6,735 nt of DNA from an uncultured bacterium (GCA_900553845.1 USEW01000105.1:1-6735); one strand, 5' to 3'. Shown: positions 1 to 6,715, numbered from the stretch's first letter. Notes: generated by a model not told the origin, from the letters alone. Made by a program: numbers and translations.

Positions 1-222
1 TCTATAGTATTCTTCTTTTCCTAGTCCTAAAAATCCATTTCCAAGTGCTTCTTTTTTCTTTTGTCCATTTGGGTCTAATGATATTTTATTTTTAAATACA
101 TCGGCTATTTCAACCACCTCACCTTTACTAATACGTCTTACTTTGCCTAGTTCAAGTTTTACTTTTTCAAACCTGGCTTCAACATCAACTAAAATATCAT
201 CCCAGATATTATTATTTGCCAT
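1..222 (-). CDS. Possible internally initiated SpoA2-only product (FliN-like) of the same gene (partial)
   Basis: An ATG at 222 is in frame with the long gene (codon 268) and starts a protein MANNNIWDDILVDVEARF that contains only the second SpoA domain. It sits right after the acidic linker, exactly at the domain boundary. Upstream is GAAGGAGATG, which matches the anti-Shine-Dalgarno complement AAGGAGGTG at eight of nine bases. The spacing of AAGGAG to the ATG is 11 bases, the same as at leuC in this window. In Yersinia YscQ, Salmonella SpaO and SsaQ, and Shigella Spa33, a short C-terminal product from an internal start assembles with the full-length protein; that is established for those systems. 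Its production here is inference. The fragment runs off the left edge, so its full length is unknown. Confidence 0.5.
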   Translation of the reverse strand, partial: MANNNIWDDILVDVEARFEKVKLELGKVRRISKGEVVEIADVFKNKISLDPNGQKKKEALGNGFLGLGKEEYYR

Positions 223-1023
223 TATATTTTCATCTCCTTCCGATGTTTTTTCATATTCATCGTTTTCGTCTTCATCTGTATTATTAACAATAAGCATGGG
301 GTCGGGGTTTAATTTGAATTTAACTTTTTCTTCTTTATTCAGTATTAAAGTCATATTTTCAAGGCTGCTATTTTCAAGAACAAGTATATCTTCAACATCA
401 AGCCGGTTTATATCAGCAATTTTTAATTCTGTATTTCCAACAATAATATCTACGTTCACCTTATTGTTATCAAATAAGCTTAGATCAAAGTCTGCTGTTT
501 TTTGTTCACACAATTTAACTTTTAGTGCTTCATTTGGAACGATAATTATTAAATTGCCTGTTTTATTCCCAATTTTTACCATAAAGACAAGATATAAAAA
601 TTTGTCATCAGTATCTTCGTTATATGGAATTTTATTTAATTCTTCTTTCTTTATGAAAAAATCATTAATACTATTTTTAATTTCACAATTAAACGTTGTA
701 AGGATTTTAACTTCAAGGTCTGTTAAATTATCGAAATCAAATTCTTTCTTAAATCCAAGAGAACTATCAAGTAAAAGTTTTGAAATATTATTCGAAAGTT
801 TTACAGCACAAGTATGCCTTTTTGAAAGTTTTAACCGCGTTACTAAAAATTGCTTGTTTAAAGCAAGAAAGTTAGGCTCATCACTTAATGACAAAAGATA
901 GCACTGTGCCTCTAATTCCCAGAATGTTTTAAAAGCACTTTCAAGTTTGTTTTGAAAATTTTGGACAAACCATTCAAAAGCTTCATTCAGACTTATATTT
1001 AAAGGATTGTTTATTACCTCCAT
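1..1023 (-). CDS. FliM/FliN-family C-ring protein with two SpoA domains, SctQ-like (partial, C-terminus off the left edge)
   Basis: The minus-strand frame is open from ATG at 1023 to the window edge: 341 codons and no stop, so the C-terminus is missing. Residues about 55-170 resemble the FliM middle domain: LLLDSSLG, then LTDLEVKIL, then a strand-rich stretch ending GNLIIIVPNEAL. Residues 188-245 fit a first SpoA domain (VDIIVGNTELKIADINRL, EDILVLE, KVKFKLNP). Residues 246-266 form an Asp/Glu/Asn-rich linker. Residues 274-316 fit the start of a second SpoA domain (ILVDVEARF, KVKLELGKV, ISKGEVVEIA). Two SpoA domains in one chain are the layout of SctQ/YscQ/SpaO, the cytoplasmic sorting-platform protein of type III secretion. 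FliM has one SpoA domain, and no CheC-type motif typical of FliY was seen. By inference it sits in a C-ring or pod at the inner membrane. The start is preceded by a GGGTGA-type site about 10-12 bases upstream. A FliM-FliN flagellar fusion is the main alternative. The stretch after residue 316 does not follow the usual SpoA pattern. Confidence 0.68.
   Translation of the reverse strand, partial: MEVINNPLNISLNEAFEWFVQNFQNKLESAFKTFWELEAQCYLLSLSDEPNFLALNKQFLVTRLKLSKRHTCAVKLSNNISKLLLDSSLGFKKEFDFDNLTDLEVKILTTFNCEIKNSINDFFIKKEELNKIPYNEDTDDKFLYLVFMVKIGNKTGNLIIIVPNEALKVKLCEQKTADFDLSLFDNNKVNVDIIVGNTELKIADINRLDVEDILVLENSSLENMTLILNKEEKVKFKLNPDPMLIVNNTDEDENDEYEKTSEGDENIMANNNIWDDILVDVEARFEKVKLELGKVRRISKGEVVEIADVFKNKISLDPNGQKKKEALGNGFLGLGKEEYYR
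231..240 (-). promoter_or_regulatory. Strong internal Shine-Dalgarno site inside the SctQ-like gene
   Basis: On the minus strand this reads GAAGGAGATG, with the AAGGAG core at 239-234 and the in-frame ATG at 222-220. It is at least as good a match as the site in front of any complete gene here (leuC AAGGAG, ribE AAAGGA, GNAT AAGGGA), and better than the site of the long product itself. It encodes the residues Glu-Gly-Asp of the linker, a Glu/Asp-rich context where GGA and GAT codons could occur by chance, so the match alone is not proof. Confidence 0.55.
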
Positions 1024-1082
1024 TTTTTATCTTTTCACCCTAACCCAAGCCTTATCAATTTTTATATATTTATACAACTATT

Positions 1083-1110
1083 ATCATAAATAATTGAACA
1101 TTCTTTTCAA
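1083..1110 (-). promoter_or_regulatory. Candidate sigma-70-type promoter for the SctQ-like gene
   Basis: Reading the minus strand, TTGAAA (1110-1105) and TATGAT (1088-1083) each match the consensus at five of six positions, with a 16-base spacer. Transcription would start near 1076 and give a leader of about 50 bases before the ATG at 1023. The 106-base gap upstream, larger than any other in this series, supports a separate promoter. The -35 box lies inside a 6-bp inverted repeat (ATTGAA...TTCAAT, arms at 1093-1098 and 1106-1111). In sequence this AT-rich, matches of this quality are common. Confidence 0.35.
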
Positions 1111-1129
1111 TCATATGAATAATGTATTT

Positions 1130-2131
1130 TTATTTGTAATAATTAAAGTTGTAATAAAGCTGGTTATATGTGGTTGCAAGTTCAAAACCGTTTTCAATAT
1201 ACATATTTAATGCACAATTATGATTGGCAATTGATGTAACATTAAGCTCTTTTAAATTCAAAACACGGTATATATGGGCTTTTGCAATTTTGCTTAATGT
1301 ATTTTTAACAAGCATTGTACCATATTTATTTCCACGATATTGAGGCAAAACAGCTACCTGTGGGATGTTTGCTATTTGAAATGTTGTTAAGTTTGCAAGA
1401 CAAACACCAATAACTTTTTCATTATCAAGCAAAATACTGCATTGATTAGGCAAAAATATTCCATATTCGCTATCGATAATTTTGTTAAGGATATCTCTGG
1501 TACCGGCTTCTGTTTTATAACGACTGTCGTATAATGCATCTTTTTCAACACTAAAACATACATTTAATAGCTTCACGACCTGAGAAAAATAATCATTATT
1601 CCAAGCTTCTATTTTAAATCCATCATTCAATTCAGGCTCGTAATGAGAAGCTTTGTTTATTTTATCCTGATTTTCTTCGTTAAAAGGAAAAACATATATT
1701 GAGTTTTCAACGCTTTCAAAATTTATTTTTATTAAAGATTCAAAATATTTTTCCTGAATGCCAATAAGCGGGAAAGAGATTGTTTTCTTTATTCTGTCTT
1801 CTTTCAGATTTTTTAAAAGTTTATTAATAAGTAACTCAACTTTGTTTTGATAATCATCAAAATTAAACATATGAATTAGATTTATTTCAACACAATAATT
1901 TGCCATCATAGTATAAATTAAAAAAGCAATAGGTTGACCGCTTTCAAGCAAAACAATAGATTTAAGAAGTCGTGATTCAATACATTCAAAAAATTTATAA
2001 AAATCAACAGGTTCTGATTCAAAAGCATAGTCAGATTCAGATTTGTTAAAAAAATCCTGATATATATTAAACATAACATTTTTATGTGATGTTGTTACAT
2101 TTTCAACGTTATATATACGAATATTAGCCAT
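1130..2131 (-). CDS. GNAT-family N-acetyltransferase, likely with a degenerate N-terminal GNAT-like half
   Basis: This 333-residue protein would transfer an acyl group, usually acetyl, from acyl-CoA to an amine; the substrate cannot be read from the sequence. The C-terminal half (about 172-333) is a recognisable GNAT domain. The acyl-CoA-binding motif A is IPQVAVLPQYRGNKYGTML at about residues 256-273, with the Q/R-x-x-G-x-x-G loop at Q264-Y265-R266-G267...G271. Motif B is NHNCALNMYIENGFE at about 303-317. The N-terminal half (about 1-150) has similar alternating strands and helices, including a SIVLLESGQPIAFLIY strand pair, but no pyrophosphate loop, so it may be an inactive duplicated GNAT fold. 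The start is set by AAGGGA six bases before the ATG. It begins 28 bases after ribBA and is probably co-transcribed as the last operon member. A direct role in riboflavin or leucine metabolism is not shown. Confidence 0.8.
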   Translation of the reverse strand: MANIRIYNVENVTTSHKNVMFNIYQDFFNKSESDYAFESEPVDFYKFFECIESRLLKSIVLLESGQPIAFLIYTMMANYCVEINLIHMFNFDDYQNKVELLINKLLKNLKEDRIKKTISFPLIGIQEKYFESLIKINFESVENSIYVFPFNEENQDKINKASHYEPELNDGFKIEAWNNDYFSQVVKLLNVCFSVEKDALYDSRYKTEAGTRDILNKIIDSEYGIFLPNQCSILLDNEKVIGVCLANLTTFQIANIPQVAVLPQYRGNKYGTMLVKNTLSKIAKAHIYRVLNLKELNVTSIANHNCALNMYIENGFELATTYNQLYYNFNYYK

Positions 2132-2159
2132 CTATATTCCCTTATGTGCGTATCTATCT

Positions 2160-3374
2160 TTATAATTTTAACATATGTTCCATTTTATTTACTTTTGTTT
2201 CCATATATTTCTGGTTAAACTCATTTACATAGGCTTTCGTAGGTATTCTTTCAGCAACTTCCAAATCGTAACCTTTTAAACCTATAATTTTTTTTGGATT
2301 GTTTGTAATTAAATTAAATCTTTTAAAGTTTAAATCAAGCAATATCTGTGCCCCAATACCATAATCACGTAAATCAGGTTCAAACCCTAAAGACACATTT
2401 GCTTGCACAGTATCCTGCCCTTCATCTTGAAGAGCATATGCTTTTATTTTGTTTATTAAACCTATACCACGACCTTCATGTTCTTTAATATATACAAGTG
2501 CACCAAAGCCATGCTCTTGAATCATTTTTAAAGAAGCGTGAAGCTGATTTCCACAATCACAACGAAGTGAATGAAAGACATCGCCTGTCAAACATTCGCT
2601 GTGCATACGTACAAGTGGTATTTTATTCTTGTCTTCACTTTCAAGAACAAGTGCTACATTTTCCCCACCTGTAATTTTATTTTTATATCCTATAATTTTA
2701 AAAGTACCAAAAGGTGTAGGCAATATAGCCTGGGCTTCGCGGGATATAAAACGTTCTTTTTTAAGCCGGTACTTAATTAAATCAGCAACTGTAATAAATT
2801 TTAGATTGTGTTTTTGTGCAAATATAAACAAGTCTTCACGACGAGCCATAGTGCCATCTTCTTTTACTATTTCGCATATAACAGCACAAGGTTCAAGTCC
2901 TGAAAGTTTGGCTAAGTCAACTGATGCTTCTGTGTGACCTGTGCGGGAAAGAACGCCGCCTTTTCTTGCTATAAGCGGAAAAATATGTCCCGGACGACGT
3001 AAATCTTTTGGCTTTGTATTATTATTTAGCAAGACTTCAATTGTTTTTGCTCTATCATAAGCGGAAATACCAGTTGTAACACCAAATTTTGGGTCTGCAT
3101 CCACACTTTGACAAAATGCTGTGCCTTTTACATCCGTATTGTTTGACACCATTTCACTTAAGTTTAATGCGTCAGCTCTTTCTTGTTCAATAGATACACA
3201 AACAAGCCCCTTGCATTCACTTATCATAAAGTTTATTATTTTAGCTGTTGCAAATTCTGCAGCTACAATTAAATCACCTTCATTTTCACGATTTTCGTCA
3301 TCAGCTACAATTATAGGTTTGCCTTTTTTGTAATCCTCAATTGCTTCTTCAATTGTATTAAATTTATTTTCCAT
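2160..3374 (-). CDS. ribBA: Bifunctional 3,4-dihydroxy-2-butanone-4-phosphate synthase / GTP cyclohydrolase II
   Basis: This cytoplasmic two-domain enzyme makes both riboflavin precursors: DHBP from ribulose 5-phosphate and the pyrimidine from GTP. Numbering here is from the upstream in-frame ATG at 3395. The RibB domain (about 8-210) shows DDENRENEGD (32-41), RRPGHIFPL (133-141) and the TGHTEA catalytic region (152-157). The RibA domain (about 214-400) shows the zinc cysteines in SECLTGDVFHSLRCDCG (C268, C279, C281), EGRGIGL (307-313), RDYGIGAQIL (343-352) and TNNPKK (364-369). No key residue looks lost, and the length of just over 400 residues is usual for RibBA. I chose the ATG at 3374 because it has AAGGA upstream (13 bases, somewhat far) and puts the start close to the IEEAI helix as in relatives; the ATG at 3395 adds seven residues and has no ribosome binding site. 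It lies between ribE and the GNAT gene in the putative operon. Confidence 0.96.
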   Translation of the reverse strand: MENKFNTIEEAIEDYKKGKPIIVADDENRENEGDLIVAAEFATAKIINFMISECKGLVCVSIEQERADALNLSEMVSNNTDVKGTAFCQSVDADPKFGVTTGISAYDRAKTIEVLLNNNTKPKDLRRPGHIFPLIARKGGVLSRTGHTEASVDLAKLSGLEPCAVICEIVKEDGTMARREDLFIFAQKHNLKFITVADLIKYRLKKERFISREAQAILPTPFGTFKIIGYKNKITGGENVALVLESEDKNKIPLVRMHSECLTGDVFHSLRCDCGNQLHASLKMIQEHGFGALVYIKEHEGRGIGLINKIKAYALQDEGQDTVQANVSLGFEPDLRDYGIGAQILLDLNFKRFNLITNNPKKIIGLKGYDLEVAERIPTKAYVNEFNQKYMETKVNKMEHMLKL

Positions 3375-3415
3375 TTGTATACAATATTCCTTCATTTAAT
3401 CAATTCAATTAAAAT

Positions 3416-4060
3416 TTATATAAATCCGTATTCATTTAATTTATTATAGTCAATTTTACTTTCATTATTATTTGATTTTAGCATATTTTCTACATATTTT
3501 GCCAGTATATCCGTTTCAATATTTACATAACTTCCAATTTCTAAATATTTAAAATTGGTCTTATCAAGCGTATGACGAATAATAATAGTTTCAAAATATT
3601 TATTGCCAATATTTGAAACCGTTAAACTTATTCCGTTTATTCCAACTGAGCCTTTGTAGCATATATATTTATTGAACTCACTATCTGGCATTTCAAATTT
3701 AAAAATATAAGTATTCATATTTTTTTGAATATTAAGTACTTTAACGGTTGTTTCAACATGACCTGTTAGGATATGTCCGTCAAGTCTCGATGAAAGTTTT
3801 AAGGCTCTTTCAAGATTGATTTTATCATTAATTTTTAAATATTTTAAATTGGTTATATTAAAAGTATTTTGTGCGCTAAAAAATGTTACATCGTTATTTT
3901 TAAAACTTTCAACAGTTAAACATACACCATTGACCGCAACAGAATCACCTATTTTTAAATCATCAAACGGTGCATGAAAAGATATATTAAGCAAATAGCC
4001 GTCATTAATTTTATTTATACTATTTACATTTCCAACTTGTTCAATCAAGCCTGTAAACAT
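3416..4060 (-). CDS. ribE: Riboflavin synthase, alpha chain
   Basis: The enzyme dismutates two molecules of 6,7-dimethyl-8-ribityllumazine into riboflavin and a pyrimidine that is recycled, the last step of the pathway. The 214 residues form the expected two lumazine-binding repeats (about 1-97 and 98-190). The N-terminus MFTGLIEQVG is diagnostic. Repeat one has GDSVAVNGVCLTV (38-50) and repeat two has KGSVGINGISLTV (136-148). NLERALKLSSRLDGHILTGHV (82-102) joins the repeats, and NIETDILAKYVE (180-191) closes the fold. His101, Ser145 and Asp184 appear to correspond to residues implicated in catalysis in the E. coli enzyme (His102, Ser146, Asp185), by my own alignment. AAAGGA lies seven bases before the ATG, inside the 14-base gap after leuC, so translation and transcription are probably tied to leuC. 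A Lys/Asn-rich tail of about 20 residues follows the second repeat. RibD and RibH are not nearby. Confidence 0.96.
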   Translation of the reverse strand: MFTGLIEQVGNVNSINKINDGYLLNISFHAPFDDLKIGDSVAVNGVCLTVESFKNNDVTFFSAQNTFNITNLKYLKINDKINLERALKLSSRLDGHILTGHVETTVKVLNIQKNMNTYIFKFEMPDSEFNKYICYKGSVGINGISLTVSNIGNKYFETIIIRHTLDKTNFKYLEIGSYVNIETDILAKYVENMLKSNNNESKIDYNKLNEYGFI

Positions 4061-4074
4061 ATTAAAATCCTTTA

Positions 4075-5343
4075 TTATAAGTTTTCAGGTGATGTAATAA
4101 TTCCCTTGATTGCGCTGGCTGCAGCAATAGCAGGAGAACTTAAATAAACTTCACTATCAACATGTCCCATGCGTCCAACAAAGTTTCTATTTGTTGTTGA
4201 TATCGCTCTTTCGCCTGCCGCTAATATGCCTGCATGACCACCTAAACATGGTCCGCAAGTAGGAGTTGAAACAGCACCGCCTGCTTTCACTATATCCTGA
4301 ACATATCCCATTTCAATAGCTTTTAAATAAATATCCTGGGTTCCTGGAAAAACAATCAAACGCACATCAGGATGAACTTTGTTACCACGAAGAATATCTG
4401 CAGCTATTTTTAAATCAGACAATCTACCATTTGTACAACTACCTATAACTGCCTGATTTATCTTTATTTTGCCAACTTGTGATATTGGTTTTGTGTTTTC
4501 GGGCAAATGCGGGAATGCAACCTGGGGCTCAATATCCTTAACATTATATTTTATAACCCTTTCATAATTTGCACATTCATCAGATTTATAGAAAACACCC
4601 TTGCGAAGTTCTCTACCTTCTAAATATTTTGCAGTTTTTTCATCAGGCTCAATAATACCATTTTTAGCCCCTGCTTCAATAGCCATATTGCAAAAAGTAA
4701 ATCTGCCATCCATTTCCATATTACGTATTGTTGACCCGCCAATTTCCAAAGTTTTATATAAAGCACCATCAACACCTATATCGCCAATTAAATATAAAAC
4801 AAGGTCTTTAGCTGACACCCATTTATTTAATTCACCTTCAAATTCAACTTTTATAGCCTGAGGAACTTTAAACCATGTTTCACCCGATGCCATTGCACAG
4901 GCAAGATCTGTTGAGCCAACTCCTGTTGAAAATGCGCCAAGTGCTCCATATGTACAAGTATGAGAATCTGCTCCTATTATTAAATCTCCTGCTGTTACAA
5001 TTCCGCTATCAGGAAGAAGTGCGTGTTCAATTCCCATCCTGCCTACTTCAAAAAAGTGTTTTATTCCCATTTCTTTTGAAAATTTACGAATTAAATTGAC
5101 TTGTTCAGCCGATTTTATGTCTTTATTTGGCACAAAATGGTCAGGCACAAAAACAACACGTTCTTTGTCAAATACTTTCTTTACACCAATTTTGCGAAAT
5201 TCATTTATTGCTACAGGACCTGTTATATCATTTGCAAGTGTGATATCGACTTTTGCTTCAATTAAATCACCTGCTTTAACTGATTCTAAACCTGCATGTG
5301 TAGCAAATATTTTTTCAGTTATCGTCATTTTTGTATTTGACAT
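4075..5343 (-). CDS. leuC: 3-isopropylmalate dehydratase large subunit (LeuC/HacA family)
   Basis: This is an aconitase-superfamily large subunit that, with a small subunit (LeuD), isomerises 2-isopropylmalate to 3-isopropylmalate in leucine synthesis. The [4Fe-4S] ligands are visible: Cys303 in IGSCTNGRLSD, and Cys363 and Cys366 in PTCGPCLGGHAG. The signature GADSHTCTYGALGAFSTGVGS runs from 124 to 144 (C130 is not a cluster ligand). At 422 residues it fits the shorter LeuC/HacA type found in archaea and many bacteria rather than the roughly 466-residue E. coli type. That type also includes homoaconitase and dimethylmalate or citraconate hydratases, so leucine specificity is likely but not proven. 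The start is set by AAGGAG 11 bases upstream; the second Met (residue 6) has no such site. It is the promoter-proximal gene of the leuC-ribE-ribBA-GNAT series. The usual partner gene leuD does not follow it and must lie elsewhere. Confidence 0.93.
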   Translation of the reverse strand: MSNTKMTITEKIFATHAGLESVKAGDLIEAKVDITLANDITGPVAINEFRKIGVKKVFDKERVVFVPDHFVPNKDIKSAEQVNLIRKFSKEMGIKHFFEVGRMGIEHALLPDSGIVTAGDLIIGADSHTCTYGALGAFSTGVGSTDLACAMASGETWFKVPQAIKVEFEGELNKWVSAKDLVLYLIGDIGVDGALYKTLEIGGSTIRNMEMDGRFTFCNMAIEAGAKNGIIEPDEKTAKYLEGRELRKGVFYKSDECANYERVIKYNVKDIEPQVAFPHLPENTKPISQVGKIKINQAVIGSCTNGRLSDLKIAADILRGNKVHPDVRLIVFPGTQDIYLKAIEMGYVQDIVKAGGAVSTPTCGPCLGGHAGILAAGERAISTTNRNFVGRMGHVDSEVYLSSPAIAAASAIKGIITSPENL

Positions 5344-5365
5344 AGTTTATAACTCTCCTTTACTT

Positions 5366-5385
5366 GTAAACTTTTTTTAGTTTAC
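5366..5385. repeat. Perfect 7-bp inverted repeat in the leuC leader
   Basis: The arms GTAAACT (5366-5372) and AGTTTAC (5379-5385) are exactly complementary around a 6-base T (minus strand A) loop. The repeat ends six bases upstream of the leuC AAGGAG site (5360-5355). It could be a protein-binding operator just downstream of a promoter, or an RNA hairpin in the leuC leader. It is not a terminator for leuC transcripts, because on the minus strand no U-run follows the second arm. Its function is unknown. Confidence 0.5.
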
Positions 5386-5419
5386 TACAATTTATTTATC
5401 ATTACAATATTTTGTTAAA

Positions 5420-5428
5420 ATTATCACA
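5420..5428 (-). promoter_or_regulatory. Candidate extended -10 element for the leuC-rib operon
   Basis: The minus strand reads TGTGATAAT, an extended -10 form (TG, one base, then GATAAT, five of six to consensus). No good -35 hexamer lies 16-18 bases upstream. Transcription would begin near 5413, giving a leader of about 70 bases that contains the inverted repeat at 5366-5385. The spacer is so AT-rich that other choices are possible. Confidence 0.25.
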
Positions 5429-5458
5429 TTAAATAAAATTTTAATAAAATTAGTTATC

Positions 5459-5487
5459 TATACAGTTATACATATTTTCGATATAAT
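5459..5487 (+). promoter_or_regulatory. Candidate sigma-70-type promoter for the acyltransferase gene
   Basis: TATAAT at 5482-5487 is a perfect -10 box. TATACA at 5459-5464 is a four-of-six -35 box at the ideal 17-base spacing. Transcription would start near 5494 and leave a leader of about 90 bases before the ATG at 5587, with no recognisable riboswitch or hairpin terminator in it. Confidence 0.4.
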
Positions 5488-5586
5488 AAATTAATAGCGT
5501 AGGTACAAATTATTATATATGTAAAACTCCACTTTATACCAATTTACTTATTTAGATAAAGAACTATATGCAGAAAGTTAAAAATC

Positions 5587-6666
5587 ATGGATAAAATCAA
5601 TCATCATAATAAAATAAACATACTTAAAGCTTTTGCAATAATGCTTGTTGTGTCAGGTCATCTTGAATTTTCTCTGATTCCGGGATTCCCGCCATATTCT
5701 TTTCAACTTGCTTTATTCTTCTTTATTTCGGGAATGTTGTTTAATGATAAATATGGCTTTTGGGTTTATACAAAAAAACGTATAAAATCACTTCTTTTCC
5801 CATATTTTACATATGCTTTATTTTATCTTGTTCTGACCATTGCTTTAGCGCCTGTTGTCAAAAAATTCTGGGGCTTGCCTATTACTTTTAAAAACGAAAT
5901 TTTAATGCCTTTTTTAACCGGGCACCAGCTCGATTTAATTTCACCTTTATGGTTTGTGCCACAATTATTTATAAGTCTTATAGTGTTTTATATATTTAAC
6001 CGCCTTAAACTTTCTAATAAGCTAAAAACATTTATTTTATTTATTTTAGCACTTATTGCAATACAGCTTGAACCATTTTCAAAAAATTTATATATATTAT
6101 TGTGCCAAAGAACTATGTTTTCACTCTTATTTATTTATTTGGGATTCTTATATAAAAATTCTTGTGATGATTTTAAAACAAAATTATTTTCTTCTAAAAT
6201 GTTTTTTATTGTAATTATTACTCAATCAATCTTATGGTTTACAAATAAAGACTATACACCGCAAGATGGTATAGGACTAAGTTATATACTTGTCTGGGGC
6301 AATTATGATAATTGGATAGTGCCTGTTTTGACAAGCATTTCGGGTATCTGGATAAGTTTATTTATTTTAGAAAATGTTTATGATAGAATAAAAAATTGTT
6401 CTTTTCTTCATAAAATAGGTGAAAATACTTACCATATAATGGCAAATCATTTGCTTGTATTTAATATTCTTACTTATACCTTTTTATATATCAAAGGAAT
6501 ACCTTTTGAAATTAAAAATAATGCAGATATTTATATGTTTTATTACCCCTTAAAAACAACGTATTTTTATTTTATCTTTGGCATAATAACCACAACATAT
6601 TTGGGTATGTTTTTAAAACGTATAAAAAATTATATTAGATCATATTTAACATCTAAATTAATATAA
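5587..6666 (+). CDS. Membrane acyltransferase, Acyl_transf_3 (OafA/NolL-like) family
   Basis: This 359-residue integral membrane protein probably transfers an acetyl or other acyl group from the cytoplasmic side onto a sugar of a surface glycan, lipid or exopolysaccharide. The family signs are the N-terminal NILKAFAIMLVVSGH with the conserved His25 ending the first membrane span, the second span LALFFFISGMLF (41-52), the basic loop KKRIKSLLFPYF (63-74) and LWFVPQLFIS (121-130). About ten hydrophobic segments are visible, roughly 11-31, 37-52, 70-90, 120-138, 147-161, 168-188, 204-218, 243-264, 283-303 and 322-345, with short basic loops between. The late IGENTYHIMANHLL stretch resembles the family's C-terminal span. 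The length is typical for the single-domain form, with no fused SGNH domain. The start has only a weak AGAAAG nine bases upstream. It is transcribed away from leuC and shows no functional link to it; the acceptor is unknown. Confidence 0.87.
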   Translation: MDKINHHNKINILKAFAIMLVVSGHLEFSLIPGFPPYSFQLALFFFISGMLFNDKYGFWVYTKKRIKSLLFPYFTYALFYLVLTIALAPVVKKFWGLPITFKNEILMPFLTGHQLDLISPLWFVPQLFISLIVFYIFNRLKLSNKLKTFILFILALIAIQLEPFSKNLYILLCQRTMFSLLFIYLGFLYKNSCDDFKTKLFSSKMFFIVIITQSILWFTNKDYTPQDGIGLSYILVWGNYDNWIVPVLTSISGIWISLFILENVYDRIKNCSFLHKIGENTYHIMANHLLVFNILTYTFLYIKGIPFEIKNNADIYMFYYPLKTTYFYFIFGIITTTYLGMFLKRIKNYIRSYLTSKLI

Positions 6667-6686
6667 AATACAACAAAAATTTTTTC

Positions 6687-6715
6687 TTGACTTAGAGCAA
6701 CTATCAAATTATAAA
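6687..6715 (+). promoter_or_regulatory. Strong candidate sigma-70-type promoter reading out of the window
   Basis: TTGACT at 6687-6692 and TATAAA at 6710-6715 each match consensus at five of six positions with an exact 17-base spacer. This is the best-matching promoter in the window. Transcription would start near 6722 and run off the right edge, so the gene it serves is not seen. It lies only 20 bases after the acyltransferase stop, and no hairpin terminator separates the two. Confidence 0.6.

Noticed and set aside
143..901. Plus-strand open frame of 252 codons
   Set aside because: It is the antisense shadow of the SctQ-like gene. Its translation is a Ser/Phe/Leu-rich low-complexity string with no ribosome binding site or family motif, as expected opposite a Glu/Lys/Asn-rich protein.
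1093..1111. Hairpin ATTGAA...TTCAAT as a terminator after the GNAT gene
   Set aside because: The stem is only six bp and AT-rich, and no run of T follows it on the minus strand. It more likely overlaps a promoter -35 region.
2571..3333. Several plus-strand open frames opposite ribBA
   Set aside because: They overlap a clearly conserved enzyme on the other strand and have no recognisable protein features of their own.
4601..5380. Plus-strand open frames opposite leuC
   Set aside because: These are shadows of leuC. The one at 5096-5380 also runs across the leuC start and its ribosome binding site and shows no motif.
5364..5390. BirA-type biotin operator (TTGTAAAC...GTTTACxACAA)
   Set aside because: The half sites look similar, but the spacer between GTAAAC and GTTTAC is 8 bases, whereas BirA sites have about 14-16, and no biotin gene is present.
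5344..5586. FMN riboswitch, T-box or leucine attenuator upstream of leuC
   Set aside because: The spacer lacks the GC-rich conserved segments of these elements, and no short Leu-rich reading frame with a ribosome binding site was found.
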